A stretch of DNA of 64,000 bases from Gymnothorax reevesii (Eukaryota; Chordata; Actinopteri; Anguilliformes; Muraenidae), in the NCBI GenBank assembly GCA_029721435.1, contig CM056576.1, positions 67,227,876 through 67,291,875 of the forward strand, given 5' to 3'. Shown here one piece after another: positions 23,160-32,821 of this stretch (position 1 is the stretch's first letter; each line of letters starts with the position of its first letter). The position numbers and the translations under genes are program-made. Under the pieces are notes generated by a model. That model was not told the DNA's origin. It ran no database searches and saw nothing but the letters and a program-made list of their open reading frames with translations.

Positions 23160-23673
23160 TGTAATGTGAATATAGGCCACTAGATGGCAGTGTTTACCTT
23201 TTTTTTTTGTGAAGCTCAGACTGGAGTCATGTTTAGACATGTCCTGGACATGTCTGGGGCAAGTCTCAGAAAATTAAAAAAAAGAGGTCTAAATGTGGGT
23301 GGGGTCTGCAAAAGAGTATATAAGGAAAAGAATTGAGACAGTAGAGTAGCAGGAGAAATTGCAAGAAGAATTATACACGTGACCAGACCTGTCATTTCTG
23401 TTCAGAACCTGAGAGGTTTCTTTTGAGGATTTCTGCCTGTGTTAGAGCATTATTTTTCCTTATCCAGGACATCACCAAGCCACCTACAAAAGGGACTGTA
23501 AATATTTCTGGGTTTTTTTTTGTCTTGTTTATTCAATCTTGGTGTTAGTTGTTAGTTAGTTGTTATTGTCTTTGTTTGTTAATTAAATGTGTTTCAGTTG
23601 TTAAAACTGTGTCTGTCATCCCTTGCTGTTGCTGTTGCTGGTGTAAATGTAATAACAAATTGGGGCCATAACA
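23160..23673 (+). repeat. gypsy element 2, 3' LTR
   Basis: A 514-bp LTR, about seven differences from the 5' copy, including T-run lengths. It carries the CTCF-like core at 23177-23190 and ends at the ATAT duplication. Confidence 0.93.
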
Positions 23674-23691
23674 ATATTATTTTACATTATA

Positions 23692-24021
23692 CAGTGGTCC
23701 CTTGCTATAACGGGACAGCGCATTGTGCTATGCCCCCTAATTGGGTACGGGACTGTATAACATTGTCAATCAATATCCTCTGTGTCGTGTCTCCTAAACA
23801 GAAAGCGTTCAGCGTGTAAAATTTACATAAATCTTCGTTCGCTAGCTGTGTGACTCTGAAGCTGTATTTTTGGGCGGGGGGAGTTACAGCCTCAAATCAT
23901 GTATATAATAATTGTAAAAAAATAAAGCTAAAAATAAAGAAGTAATCCTACTTCGCGGATTTCGCCTATTGCGGCTTATTATTTTTAGAACGGAACTCCC
24001 GTGATTAACGAGGAACCACTG
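23692..24021. mobile_element. TA-flanked MITE, CAGTGGTCCCT termini
   Basis: A 330-bp element with inverted termini (CAGTGGTCCCTTGCTATAAC on the left; on the right the complement of CAGTGGTTCCTCGTTAATCA). TA lies at 23690-23691 and 24022-24023. The interior has CTTCGCGGATTTCGCC, a short palindromic-type motif. It has no coding capacity. Termini and TA fit a Tc1/mariner/pogo-type non-autonomous element. Confidence 0.82.
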
Positions 24022-24532
24022 TATTACAGGATTTAATGTTTGTGAGGAATTCGACATTATAACAGGCCCAAATACAGAATACAGTCTGCACTGCAATTCA
24101 GAATGCTGAACGCATTACTTGAAAATGAAATGTGTATTGTTTTTCCTTCACACTGGAATACGTTTTCATTTTTTTGTCAATAAATGAATAGCTTAAGCAA
24201 AAAGACAGGTCGTCAGTCGTATTACGTCTGCAAAAAAAACAACGATGTTCTAAATAGTGACGCTCCCAGGGTAACCAGTAACCACTACGAAAGAATATTT
24301 TATTTTCTTTTTATTATTATTATTTTATTCTCTTTTGGTGAAAATGGATATGGGGTGGATCACAGTATTCATTGACACAACATAGGCAACAAGCTTATAA
24401 GACAGTCATAGAAGTCAACAACATGGCGAACTCGTGTCTGTGTGCGAGGTCGCCATTGGGGTATGCAGGGTATTCCCTCTGCAACAGTTTGTGCAGGACC
24501 GCGAGCAAGCAGGGATTCATACTCAAGCTAAC
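24022..24532. other. no gene seen
   Basis: AT-rich sequence with short chance open frames. No domain, splice pair or element terminus could be supported. Confidence 0.5.
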
Positions 24533-24820
24533 CGAAAGCAGGGAGCCGAGTGAAGCCATGAGCTAACCCGAGAGCAGCGAGCCGCGAGTGAGGCCATGAG
24601 CCAACCGAGAGCAGCGAGCCGGGAGTCGAAGCCATGAGCCAACCGAGAGCAGCGAGCCGTGAGTGGAAGCCATGAGCTAACCGAGAGCAGCGAGCCGTGA
24701 GTGAGGCCATGAGCCAACCGAGAGCAGCGAGCCGCGAGTGAAGCCATGAGCCAACTGAGAGCAGCGAGCCTCGAGTGAAGCCATGAGCTAACCGAAAGCA
24801 GCGAGCCGCAAGTGAAACGA
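24533..24820. repeat. 37-38 bp minisatellite
   Basis: About eight tandem units built on GCCATGAGCCAACCGAGAGC and AGCGAGCCGCGAGTG. GCCATGAG starts at 24555, 24593, 24631, 24669, 24706, 24743 and 24780, giving a period of 38 then 37. The 104-codon open frame on the minus strand is produced by the repeat. Confidence 0.93.
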
Positions 24821-25118
24821 AACTCAGGATCCACCACGAGTGACGGATCTCGGTTAAGTTAAGTCGGTTGGATCCTTGTAGTTGAGTCAGAGACTCAGAA
24901 GTTAAGTTTCGTTTTTTTGCCGAGTGCCAACTGAGCGAGTGAGTGGCTGAGTGCCTACGCTTGCGCTACTGCTTGGATCCACTAGCTGTGCTCAAGTCAC
25001 ATATGTTTCATTTCTCTGCCAACTGTAGGACTTAACTGAGCCGGTTAAATAGACGTCTAGATCCGTGGTTCGTGAGTGATATTTGACGGCCGGTTAATTT
25101 AGCCGGATCCCGGATATT

Positions 25119-26566
25119 CTTACAGCTCTACTGGGTGGAAACCTAGCTGCTCATTTATCTCCGGTAAATTTAGCGACGTCATATAAATCCCGTTCTGCGG
25201 GGCGGTTAACAATAGGTACTCAAGCGATAATGACCGTAAATATTGTGGCAGCGAAGTAATCAGGCTTTATCCATTAAACGATTGTAACTGTGTACGGTTA
25301 CAAATGAAGCTGACGTGTCCACTTCATGTATCAGCGACTGCTGACAGTTCGCTAGCTACTTGCTGTGCCAGCAGACTGATTTCAGCTCGCTGACTCGTAC
25401 TCAAGCGATAATGACCGGAAATATTACAGCAGCGAAGCCATCAGGCTTTATTCATTAAACGATTGTATTTGTGTGCGGTTACAAATGAAGCTAACGTGTC
25501 CACTTCATGTGTCAGCAACTGCTGACAGTTCGCTTGGTACGTGCTATGCCAGCAGAGTGATTTCACTCCCTGACTGCGGAGACCGTCATAAGTTCATTGT
25601 AATTGTGGGTAGCAAGCTACAGTCTGCATAATCGCACATAATCTTGCGTTATGCATAATCTCCATTTCAGCTGGAATCCATTATCAAATCATCAGCTGGT
25701 AAACGAATGTAAGCGTGTTCAAAAAATTCTTTCTCCATGAATGTAAGATGAACTAAGATAGCTGGTTCAGTTTAGCTTGGCCTATAGTATTGGGTATGAG
25801 AAGGCGCGGCGCCTGTTTAATGATTACCAGCTCGTTTTTTTTTACCAGAAATTTCTGAATGCTGCGATTTGATATTGTAGGTAAATGACCATGGTATAAG
25901 CGGGATAATCAACTAGAAGGTGAGCATTCCACAGTTTAATGCACTCCGCGGAGGCAACCACCCTGCCTCCGCGTCGTGCATTAAAACCGTGGGATGCACA
26001 CCTTCTCGTTAATTATCCCTTACTTAATGCACGACGTGCCCTTTGCACATGCCGGATTCTATCTGAAATGGATGAACTTATGACGGTTTCCGTGGAGTCA
26101 GCAAGCTGAAATCAGTCTGATGGCACAGCACGTAGCTAGCAAACTGTCAGCAGTTGCTGATACATGAAGTGGACACGTTAGCTTCCTTTGTAACCGCACA
26201 CAATTACAATCGTTAAATGAATAAAGCCTGGTTACTTTGCTGCTGTAATATTTACGGTCATTATCGGTTGAGTTCGAGTCAGTGAGCGGAAATCAGTCTG
26301 CTGGCACAGCACGTAGCTAGCGAACTGTCTGCAGTCGCTGATTCATGAAGTGGACACGTTCGCTTCATTTGTAACCGTACACAGTTACAATCATTTAATG
26401 GATAAAGCCTGATTACTTCGCTGCAATAATATTTACAGTCATTATCGCTTCAGTACCTATTGTTAATCGCCCCGCAGGACGCAACTTATTTGACGCCGCT
26501 AAATTTACTGGAGATAAATGAGCAGCTAGGTTTCTGTTGTACCCAGTCAAATACCAGCTGTAACGT
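25119..26566. repeat. large foldback with tandem units inside each arm
   Basis: An inverted repeat with arms of about 480 bp (about 25119-25605 and 26080-26566) around a spacer of roughly 480 bp. Each arm holds two tandem units of 181 bp (CAAGCGATAATGACCG at 25221 and again at 25402), so the layout is A-A-spacer-A'-A'. The outer ends share CTGGG, AAACCTAGCTGCTCATTTAT and a TTACAGCT motif. The spacer has a smaller GC-rich hairpin (TGCCTCCGCG near 25968). No coding region is seen. This looks like a foldback or satellite-type DNA transposon. Confidence 0.85.
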
Positions 26567-26833
26567 TGCTATGATTAGAAGTTGGCTAGTGGATGAATTT
26601 CGAATGGTGAAACGACCGTAGCCGAACTACATGCGCAGTTCCAAGGTTTTAATGCATACCTGCCAGCCAGTCAGAAAAAAGTATTCACCCAGACCACAAT
26701 ATTAAGTAATTTATACCGGCATGGAACGCGGCTCACTCAGCCAATCACATTTAAGGATGGGAAACACCCGTATCATTGTACATATTTAGCACGGCTTTGG
26801 TCTAACCGTGCTCCATTTTTTTGGCCTTGTTTT

Positions 26834-27253
26834 TTGAAAATTTTTGCTGGTCCTCCTGGTAGAGTGCATGATGCATGCATGCTTAGGCTATCCACATTCT
26901 TCAGTACCCATGAGCAGAAGCTGGGAGACTACAAACTGCTTGGGGATGGTGCATATGTCGGCAACAGCTTCCCAGTCATTGTCACTCCAAAACGTGACAA
27001 TGGAGCCTTGGGTGGAGATGACTTGCGTCAAAATGCAATGATCTGCAGAGGGAGGGTAATAGTGGAACAGGCATTTGGTCGCTTAAAGTGCAAATGGAGA
27101 CGGCTCCGTGAACTTCAGAACTCTCGTGTAGATATAATTGTGAGAATCATTGTGGCGGCTTGTGCACTTCACAATTTGTGTATCGGGGAGTCTGAAAGTG
27201 CATGTGATGAGCACCCCCACGGCTGCCCTCGTGAAGAGGATGAGAATGAATGA
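26834..27253 (+). pseudogene. PIF/Harbinger transposase, C-terminal fragment
   Basis: An open frame of 139 codons to TGA. It matches the second half of HARBI1-type transposases: GPPGRVHDACML (the PGS.HD region), LLGDGAYVGN with the second catalytic Asp, VIVEQAFGRLKCKWRRL with the catalytic Glu, and the closing AACALHNLCI motif. The first catalytic Asp and the N-terminal helices are missing. Upstream sequence (26567-26830) does not encode them, and the foldback lies just before it. The Myb/SANT-like partner gene is convergent at 27842-28573, the usual two-gene plan of this superfamily. The acidic C-terminus (PREEDENE) ends naturally. Confidence 0.87.
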
Positions 27254-27841
27254 GCATTACTGTATGCCACATACTACTAGTGTATGTGTACACTAGTGTA
27301 CATGTATGCCATATACTACTAGCCCATACAAACTCATTTATATCATAGGCATTCTATTTCATCCCCTGACACTTTCACTATCATTCAAGCATTGCCTAAC
27401 GTGAAAAATTAGGTTACAGTTGAAGACATTATGTTCAGATGTAAAAAAAAAAAAAAATCAAGACAGTGGTATGGTTCCTTATAATCATTTAATTCTAAGG
27501 ACCCTTTTTTTCACACAATTCAGAACACTGAAAATACCTTAGCTGTACTTTGAAGCTGTATATTTGAACATATACTTTTTTTTGTATATATATTATTTTA
27601 CATTTATGTTATGAATCTCTTTTTTAAACAAGTAGTTTGTTGTATAAAAATAAACATTTTAAATAAAATCTCATTTATAAACATTCCTCATTTTCTGTAA
27701 ACATAAACTATATAAACATAAACCATTTTCTGTAAACATATATTCTTAAACACCTTTAAAATAATATGAATTATGCAGATGTATAGGCTTTGTGAAAAGC
27801 AGGCCTAAAACATAAAAAGCAAACAAATAGAAAAACAACAT
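27254..27841. other. convergent 3' region between two transposon genes
   Basis: AT-rich sequence between the stop codons of the transposase and Myb-like genes, with A and T runs and AATAAA-type signals in both directions (for example near 27648-27668). No gene is seen. Confidence 0.5.
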
Positions 27842-28573
27842 TTATTGTTGTTGTTGTTGCTCACGGGACTGCAGCATCTGCTTGAATAAAGCATTAGTGG
27901 TTTTAAGTTCCCCCATGATTTCTTCGTGTCGGCGCTGTGTGGCTTCCTCACATCCTTTCATCAGACTGGACATCACCTGCATTGTGTCCTCGCGACACTT
28001 CCTCTTCTGTACCAAAGCACTGGTGTGAGGAGGGGATAAGGTTGAAGACCCTGCGCTCTCAGAATCTGAGGAATGTGCCATGGAGGGAGGAGACGATTCT
28101 TCCACAGCAGAACGGTTGCCTGACATTGAGGGTTGCTTGATGGCCTCTGGTCGCCTAACAGTTACACCCTTTGTTGTCCCGGTAACAGGGAAATCAATAT
28201 CATGATGCCTCCCTATAAGTTCCCCCATTTCCTTGAAAAACTGGAACTTGGTAGGAGCTCTTCCAGTGGATGCATTGTTATCCACTGCCTTCTAGTATGC
28301 ATCTTCCAAGGTGGTCCATTTTCTGGCCACCTTATCCACATCAAAATTCTGCTTGAACTGACCTTTTAACTTTTCAGCAATTTCCTGCCAAAAGGGTCGC
28401 TTCTTCCCCCTGGACATTTTGATCCTGGAATTTAGTTCGGCGAGGTTGCGAAGAAGCTCACTGTCATCTTTCATTAGATGTTGGTGCATCAGGTCAATTA
28501 AAAAAAGAGTCTGGTCCCTAGTGAAACCCTGGTTCAGGGGCAGCTCTGCTGTAGTGTCCTCATCTAGACGCAC
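27842..28573 (-). pseudogene. Myb/SANT-like DNA-binding protein of a Harbinger transposon
   Basis: A single frame of about 244 codons read leftward from ATG at 28573, broken by one in-frame TAG at 28292-28294. The N-terminal ~95 residues form a Myb/SANT-like domain (FTRDQTLFLIDLMHQH; PFWQEIAEKL; ARKWTTLEDAY) of the kind that helps Harbinger transposase reach DNA and the nucleus. A Ser/Pro-rich linker follows, then a charged helical C-terminus and a polyglutamine tail encoded by a TTG repeat at 27843-27857. It converges on the transposase fragment at 26834-27253. With the partner truncated, the pair is inactive as a unit. An intron in place of the stop is less likely, because the frame simply continues. 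Confidence 0.82.
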
Positions 28574-29548
28574 AGACTGATAATTAATAATTGAGATTGA
28601 CAGATTGACAGACGGTCAGTAGCCTAAGAATGAAACAGAAAATGGATAGAAGCTTGGCAATGACATACAAGTTATTTTTCAAGCATGTCTGCAATCAATA
28701 TCTACCAAGCACAAGTCTAATCACTTTGAATTTTATTAAGCCTATATTAAACAGGTTGGTACATTTCAACATAACCTAATGCAATTAACCAAGGGAATAT
28801 AACTGAATATAACAGACAATAGTGCATTCTCATCTAGCCAATAAACGGTTATCAATCAGTTTATTGACCAAATCCCTGTTAACCTTTCAAAAGCGTTCAC
28901 TGGCTGCATGGAGATGCACATTAGGAGCCGTGGCTGGTTGCAATAGCATTTCGTTAACGTCATGCAAGCGGGCACTCACTTGTTTCAGGGGAAAGTATTT
29001 GCAGAGCAGTGGTGAAATCATGGTCCATGTACAGGGTACTTTCTCCTTCCCGCTGAAAGAGCGTTTGAGTGATGGGCTGGCTCATCTCCTGGTCCCAGAA
29101 GAGCATGGTGTCGCTGGCGTACATTACAGAAAAAAAAACATTCACAAATTACCTAACCGCTAATTCTGGGAGACTCCTATTGACTGCTAGCTTGCATCTG
29201 TTCTGGGTAGATAAAACCAAACCATAACGGTATTTTTTTAAACTGACACTGAGTGTTAATTCATTATATTACAACTGCCAATGATACAACATTGTATGGA
29301 TGCCAAAAACTATCCCCTAACAGTAGCAAAAAACGTTAAATGGCGTACAATGCTTACCATTCACAAATCTTGCGCTGCTCTCCGCCATGTTGAAAAGGTC
29401 AAAGGTTATCTCATCTCGGCAACTCGTGTATCAAAATTTTCTACAAGTTGCCCAGTGGAAAATACCACATGGGGGGGTATTCATGTGAACTTTTCACGTG
29501 GGCTTTTGGTATTTACCATAATTCCCATAGCACATGAATGCAGCATTA
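28574..29548. other. no gene seen; probably the flank of the Harbinger element
   Basis: No coding region could be supported. The stretch may include the 5' end of the Harbinger element that holds the Myb-like gene, but I could not find a matching pair of termini. Confidence 0.4.
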
Positions 29549-30049
29549 GGCCCAATTCCAATCCGACCCCTTACGGACTCACTGACTTAGAGGCGCATTC
29601 ACGGGAGTCCTGTGAGTGTGTGAGGGCTGTTCCATCGCCAGATCAAGTCAGTCATTATGTAAAAGAATCCTCTCTGCTCCCTTACTGACAGGCAGCGCAG
29701 ATGCTGATTTCGAGTAAGAAAATCTTCCACAGTGCTCAGCATCGTGAAGTCAGATACGGGAGATATCATCGGACTACCGGAAATGTAAACAAAAAAAAGG
29801 AAGCTTAAAAAATCAAAGAGCGTTCCGATCAAGGTAAAGTAAGGAGCAAGAAAGAAAAATTTTACGAGTAGTTTTGACGTTGATTGTCACAACTGCGTGT
29901 AGTTTGGTAACGTGAAAGGGGGTAAGCGTTGTTCCATTCCAATTTATAGGATCTGGAGCCCTCTCAGACTCAGTCCCTTACAGCTGACATCAATTAAGTC
30001 AGCGAGGGATCAGGGCTTGAGTCTTCAGGGGGCGGATTGGAATTGGGCC
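29549..30049. mobile_element. MITE, GGCCCAATTCCAATCCG termini
   Basis: About 500 bp bounded by GGCCCAATTCCAATCCGACC and the complement of GGCCCAATTCCAATCCGCCC. No open frame of note. Flanking trinucleotides differ (TTA, CAA), so superfamily is uncertain; the termini are similar in style to PIF/Harbinger or hAT MITEs. Confidence 0.7.
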
Positions 30050-30052
30050 CAA

Positions 30053-30421
30053 GGCGCACATTTGGCCATCGCGCTACAGGGTTTCAAATTGGGAAGGGGC
30101 TGCCTGAAAGAGGAATAAAAAAATAGCTTTGTTCGTTGCTCAAGCGCGTCCTGCTGGCCAGACGGGCGCTCCTCAGGAAGATTCTAAGTCTATTCATGTC
30201 CAGGTATCCTCCGCCTTCGTTCTGAACTTGCGAAGATTCAACCAATGAGTGTATAAGAAACTGTGGCTGACAGGCACGTGCTTCGGAGAAGAGCCGTGAA
30301 CAGTCCGCTCTCCTGAGTTGGCATCAAGGAGTCATATACGAGCAAGCTTGGTACATAGTTCCCCAATTGGGTATTCCAGATTTGGGTGGGATTGGAGATG
30401 CCAAACTTATATTAAAAAAAA
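30053..30421 (+). mobile_element. SINE, 5'-truncated copy
   Basis: Matches the complement of 48763-49110 at roughly 85-90% by eye, from GGCGCACATTTGGCCATCGC to GGGATTGGAGATGCCAAA plus a poly(A) tail. The tRNA-like head seen in the other copy is missing. The truncation point lies next to the MITE at 29549-30049. Confidence 0.8.
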
Positions 30422-30439
30422 AAAGATAAAACCTAAGCG

Positions 30440-30641
30440 ACAATTTTTCGCACGACAGATTGCGTTGAACGCAGTGTCTACATGTCCAAAAGACAGACAG
30501 GGTCTTAATATATCTCCGTGTCCGAGTTTCAGTGTAACTTTGTGTCCGACAGTCGATTATTGTTTTAAATTTTTTCAAATCTGACTCTTTTAGATATTAA
30601 ACGTGAATATTTTGACAAGAGGGCTCAGTTCTTCAAGATGA
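30440..30641 (-). repeat. fragment of the TTA-flanked family
   Basis: Inverted relative of the right part of the element at 47122-48095 (about 47888-48055), sharing TCGCACGACAGATTGC, CTCCGTGTCCGAG and GGGCTCAGTTCTTCAAGATG. No terminus remains on either side. It directly follows the SINE tail. Confidence 0.7.
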
Positions 30642-31448
30642 GTAGGGGAGCTCCGGTGCGAAAGTAACTCTGGACAAAAGTAACACGGCGATTTATTCAC
30701 AACCATCCACACTTCGATGCATCGTACTAGGTTAACACGTGCAGCTAGCGCCCCTCTCCAGACCCGCAAACATTCTTGAGGCGTCCAGTCTTCCTCACGG
30801 CACAAGACCGAGACTGTTTTTCACAGTGGTGAGTAAATTCAGACAAATGCTTAACTTTTTCTATTTAAAGATTGTCTTTATCGCTCCATGTGTCATATTT
30901 ATGATGAAATGATAGGTGATTTAGTTCCGTAACATGGTGAAGTTTGAAATGTCAGAATTTTTCCACGTTGGAAGTAATCCTCGTTCAAATGTCAGGAGTC
31001 ACCGTCGGGAATGAAGTAGCAGCAGTTACGTTCGTCCCTCTTTGCTAATGTGGCTGCATTTTGTGTTAAAAAGCTCTATAAAAATGTGTGTTATTTTATA
31101 CCGACAGAAAATGCCAAGAGTTAGGGTCAGAACTACCAAGAGAGAACGGTTGACCCGGAGGTTTACGCAAGGGCCTTTTTTGATGTCCAAAGAGGCGTTA
31201 GTATAAGGAGGGCAGCAGCGGGGCATGGCGTTTGTCATGTCACCCTGTTCAGGTACTGGTGGAGGAGGGCAGAGGCAAGAGGGCAACAGACCAGGGCCCC
31301 AGGGTACAGGGCTCGCAACAAAGTCTTCACAGAAGAACAGGAGAAGAGACTGCAGGCATATATAAAGACAGCAGCCAATATATATTTTGGCCTGAGTCCT
31401 AAAGAGGTGCGAGTAACACCGCAGACAGAGCTACACCACTACCACCAT

Positions 31449-31547
31449 ATAGCAAGCACCTCCACTCAGGATCTGCCCCGGCTCTGAGCCGAATCAGCTG
31501 AAGCCGGGGCACATCCGGGGCAGATCCGGAGTGGAGGTGCTTGCTAT
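31449..31547. repeat. palindromic MITE in first pogo intron
   Basis: Arms ATAGCAAGCACCTCCACTC and complement enclose a second inner palindrome around CCGGGGCA. It fills most of the 176-bp intron. No target duplication could be assigned. Confidence 0.7.
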
Positions 31548-31912
31548 CTGGGAATTAACCTCTATTTTTACGCTTTTTTTAGGTGCGAAAGTTTGCATAT
31601 GAGCTGGCGGAAAATATTGGCCTCAAATACCGTGTTCATGAAAGAAAAACCAGATGGCAGGGAAGGATTGGCTCACCTCCTTCCTCAAGTGCAACAAAAC
31701 CCTGTCCATCCGTCGAGCTCAAGCCACCAGCATGTCCCGTTCCACCAGCTTCAACAAGACGAATATGACCGCGTTTTTTAACAACCTAATGACTGTCCCC
31801 ACCCACTATAATTTTGAGGCAAATGACATCTGGAAAATGCATGAAACAGGTAAAAATTAATATTTAGAAAAATTTAATGTAATTTTGATTTGCACCAGCA
31901 CTAAATCATTTC

Positions 31913-32188
31913 ACTCATTATTTTAGGTAGAAACTGAGAGCAAATCACTGCACTCACGACCAAAAAAATTGCCAAGGTGCTAGAAAACCAAATATCAACT
32001 AGTAAAAAAGAATATCTGCACACTTAGATCAAAGCAAGTCTCTTTAATACACCTAGCTTTCGGTCAAAGGACCTTCATCAGGGTAAAGTAACTCTGATGA
32101 AGGTTCTTTGACCGAAAGCTTGGTGTATTAAAGAGGCTTGCATTGATCTAAGTGTGCAGATATTCTTTTTTACTCATTATTTGAGGTA
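31913..32188. repeat. insertion flanked by 17-bp direct repeats, containing a foldback
   Basis: ACTCATTATTTTAGGTA (31913-31929) recurs with one change at 32172-32188. Between them lies a near-perfect foldback at 32001-32174 with arms AGTAAAAAAGAATATCTGCA and complement, each about 80 bp. The duplication copies the splice acceptor of pogo exon 3, so a decoy acceptor exists at 31926. Confidence 0.75.
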
Positions 32189-32215
32189 CCACAATGGTTC
32201 AAGTGCCAGATAAAG

Positions 32216-32704
32216 TGTAATGTGAAAAGAAGCCACTAGATGGCAGTATTGACCTTTTTTTTTTGTTAAGCCCATTCTAGAACTAGGTTTGGGCATGTCC
32301 TGGGCATGTCTGAGACGGAAAGTCCCAGAGAATAAAAAAAAGTCTAAAAGGTGGGAGGGGGCTGCAAAAGAGTATATAAGCAGAGAAATTGAGAGAGTAA
32401 AGTAGTAGGAGAAATTGTAAGGAGAAGGATACATTTGACCAGACCTGTCACTCTTTTCAAGACCTGTAAAGCTTTTTGTGGATTTTTGCCTGTGTTGGAG
32501 CATTTTCCTCACCCGGAACATCACCAAGCAACCCCATCTCAAGGGACTGTAAATATTTTTTTTTCTTGTATATTATGAATCTTGGTCAGTAGTATAAATT
32601 GTAGGTTTGTGTTGGTCTTTGTTTAATTAAATCTGTTTGAGTTTTTAGATTTTGTCAGTCATCCCTTGCTGTCATAAGTGTCATAACAAATTGGGGCCAT
32701 AACA
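32216..32704 (+). repeat. gypsy element 3, 5' LTR
   Basis: A 489-bp LTR, TGTAATGTG...CCATAACA. It carries the CTCF-like core at 32233-32246 and a TATA-like GAGTATATAAG near 32371. The primer site at 32708-32725 differs from tRNA-Pro at one base (CTTG for CTCG). Confidence 0.92.
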
Positions 32705-32821
32705 AATTGGGGGCTTGTCCGGGATAGACCACTGTGTGAGTCTTTGATTGAAAATCAAAAATTACAAATTGTAAAATTGTTTTTTGAATTTTCCCATATC
32801 TATATTGTCAGATCAAGAGCA

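Larger units (their letters stand above)
17609..23673 (+). mobile_element. Gmr1-like Ty3/gypsy LTR retrotransposon, element 2
   Basis: A complete 6.07-kb element in plus orientation with LTRs at 17609-18121 and 23160-23673 and a 4-bp duplication ATAT (17605-17608, 23674-23677). About seven differences between its LTRs make it older than element 1 but still recent. It has an exact tRNA-Pro primer site and a gag-pol frame with a single stop. It sits in AT-rich DNA next to a TA-flanked MITE. Domain order is the same as in element 1. Confidence 0.94.

Noticed and set aside
24523..24837. 104-codon minus-strand open frame
   Set aside because: It lies entirely in the 37-38 bp minisatellite; the repeated peptide is a by-product of the DNA repeat.
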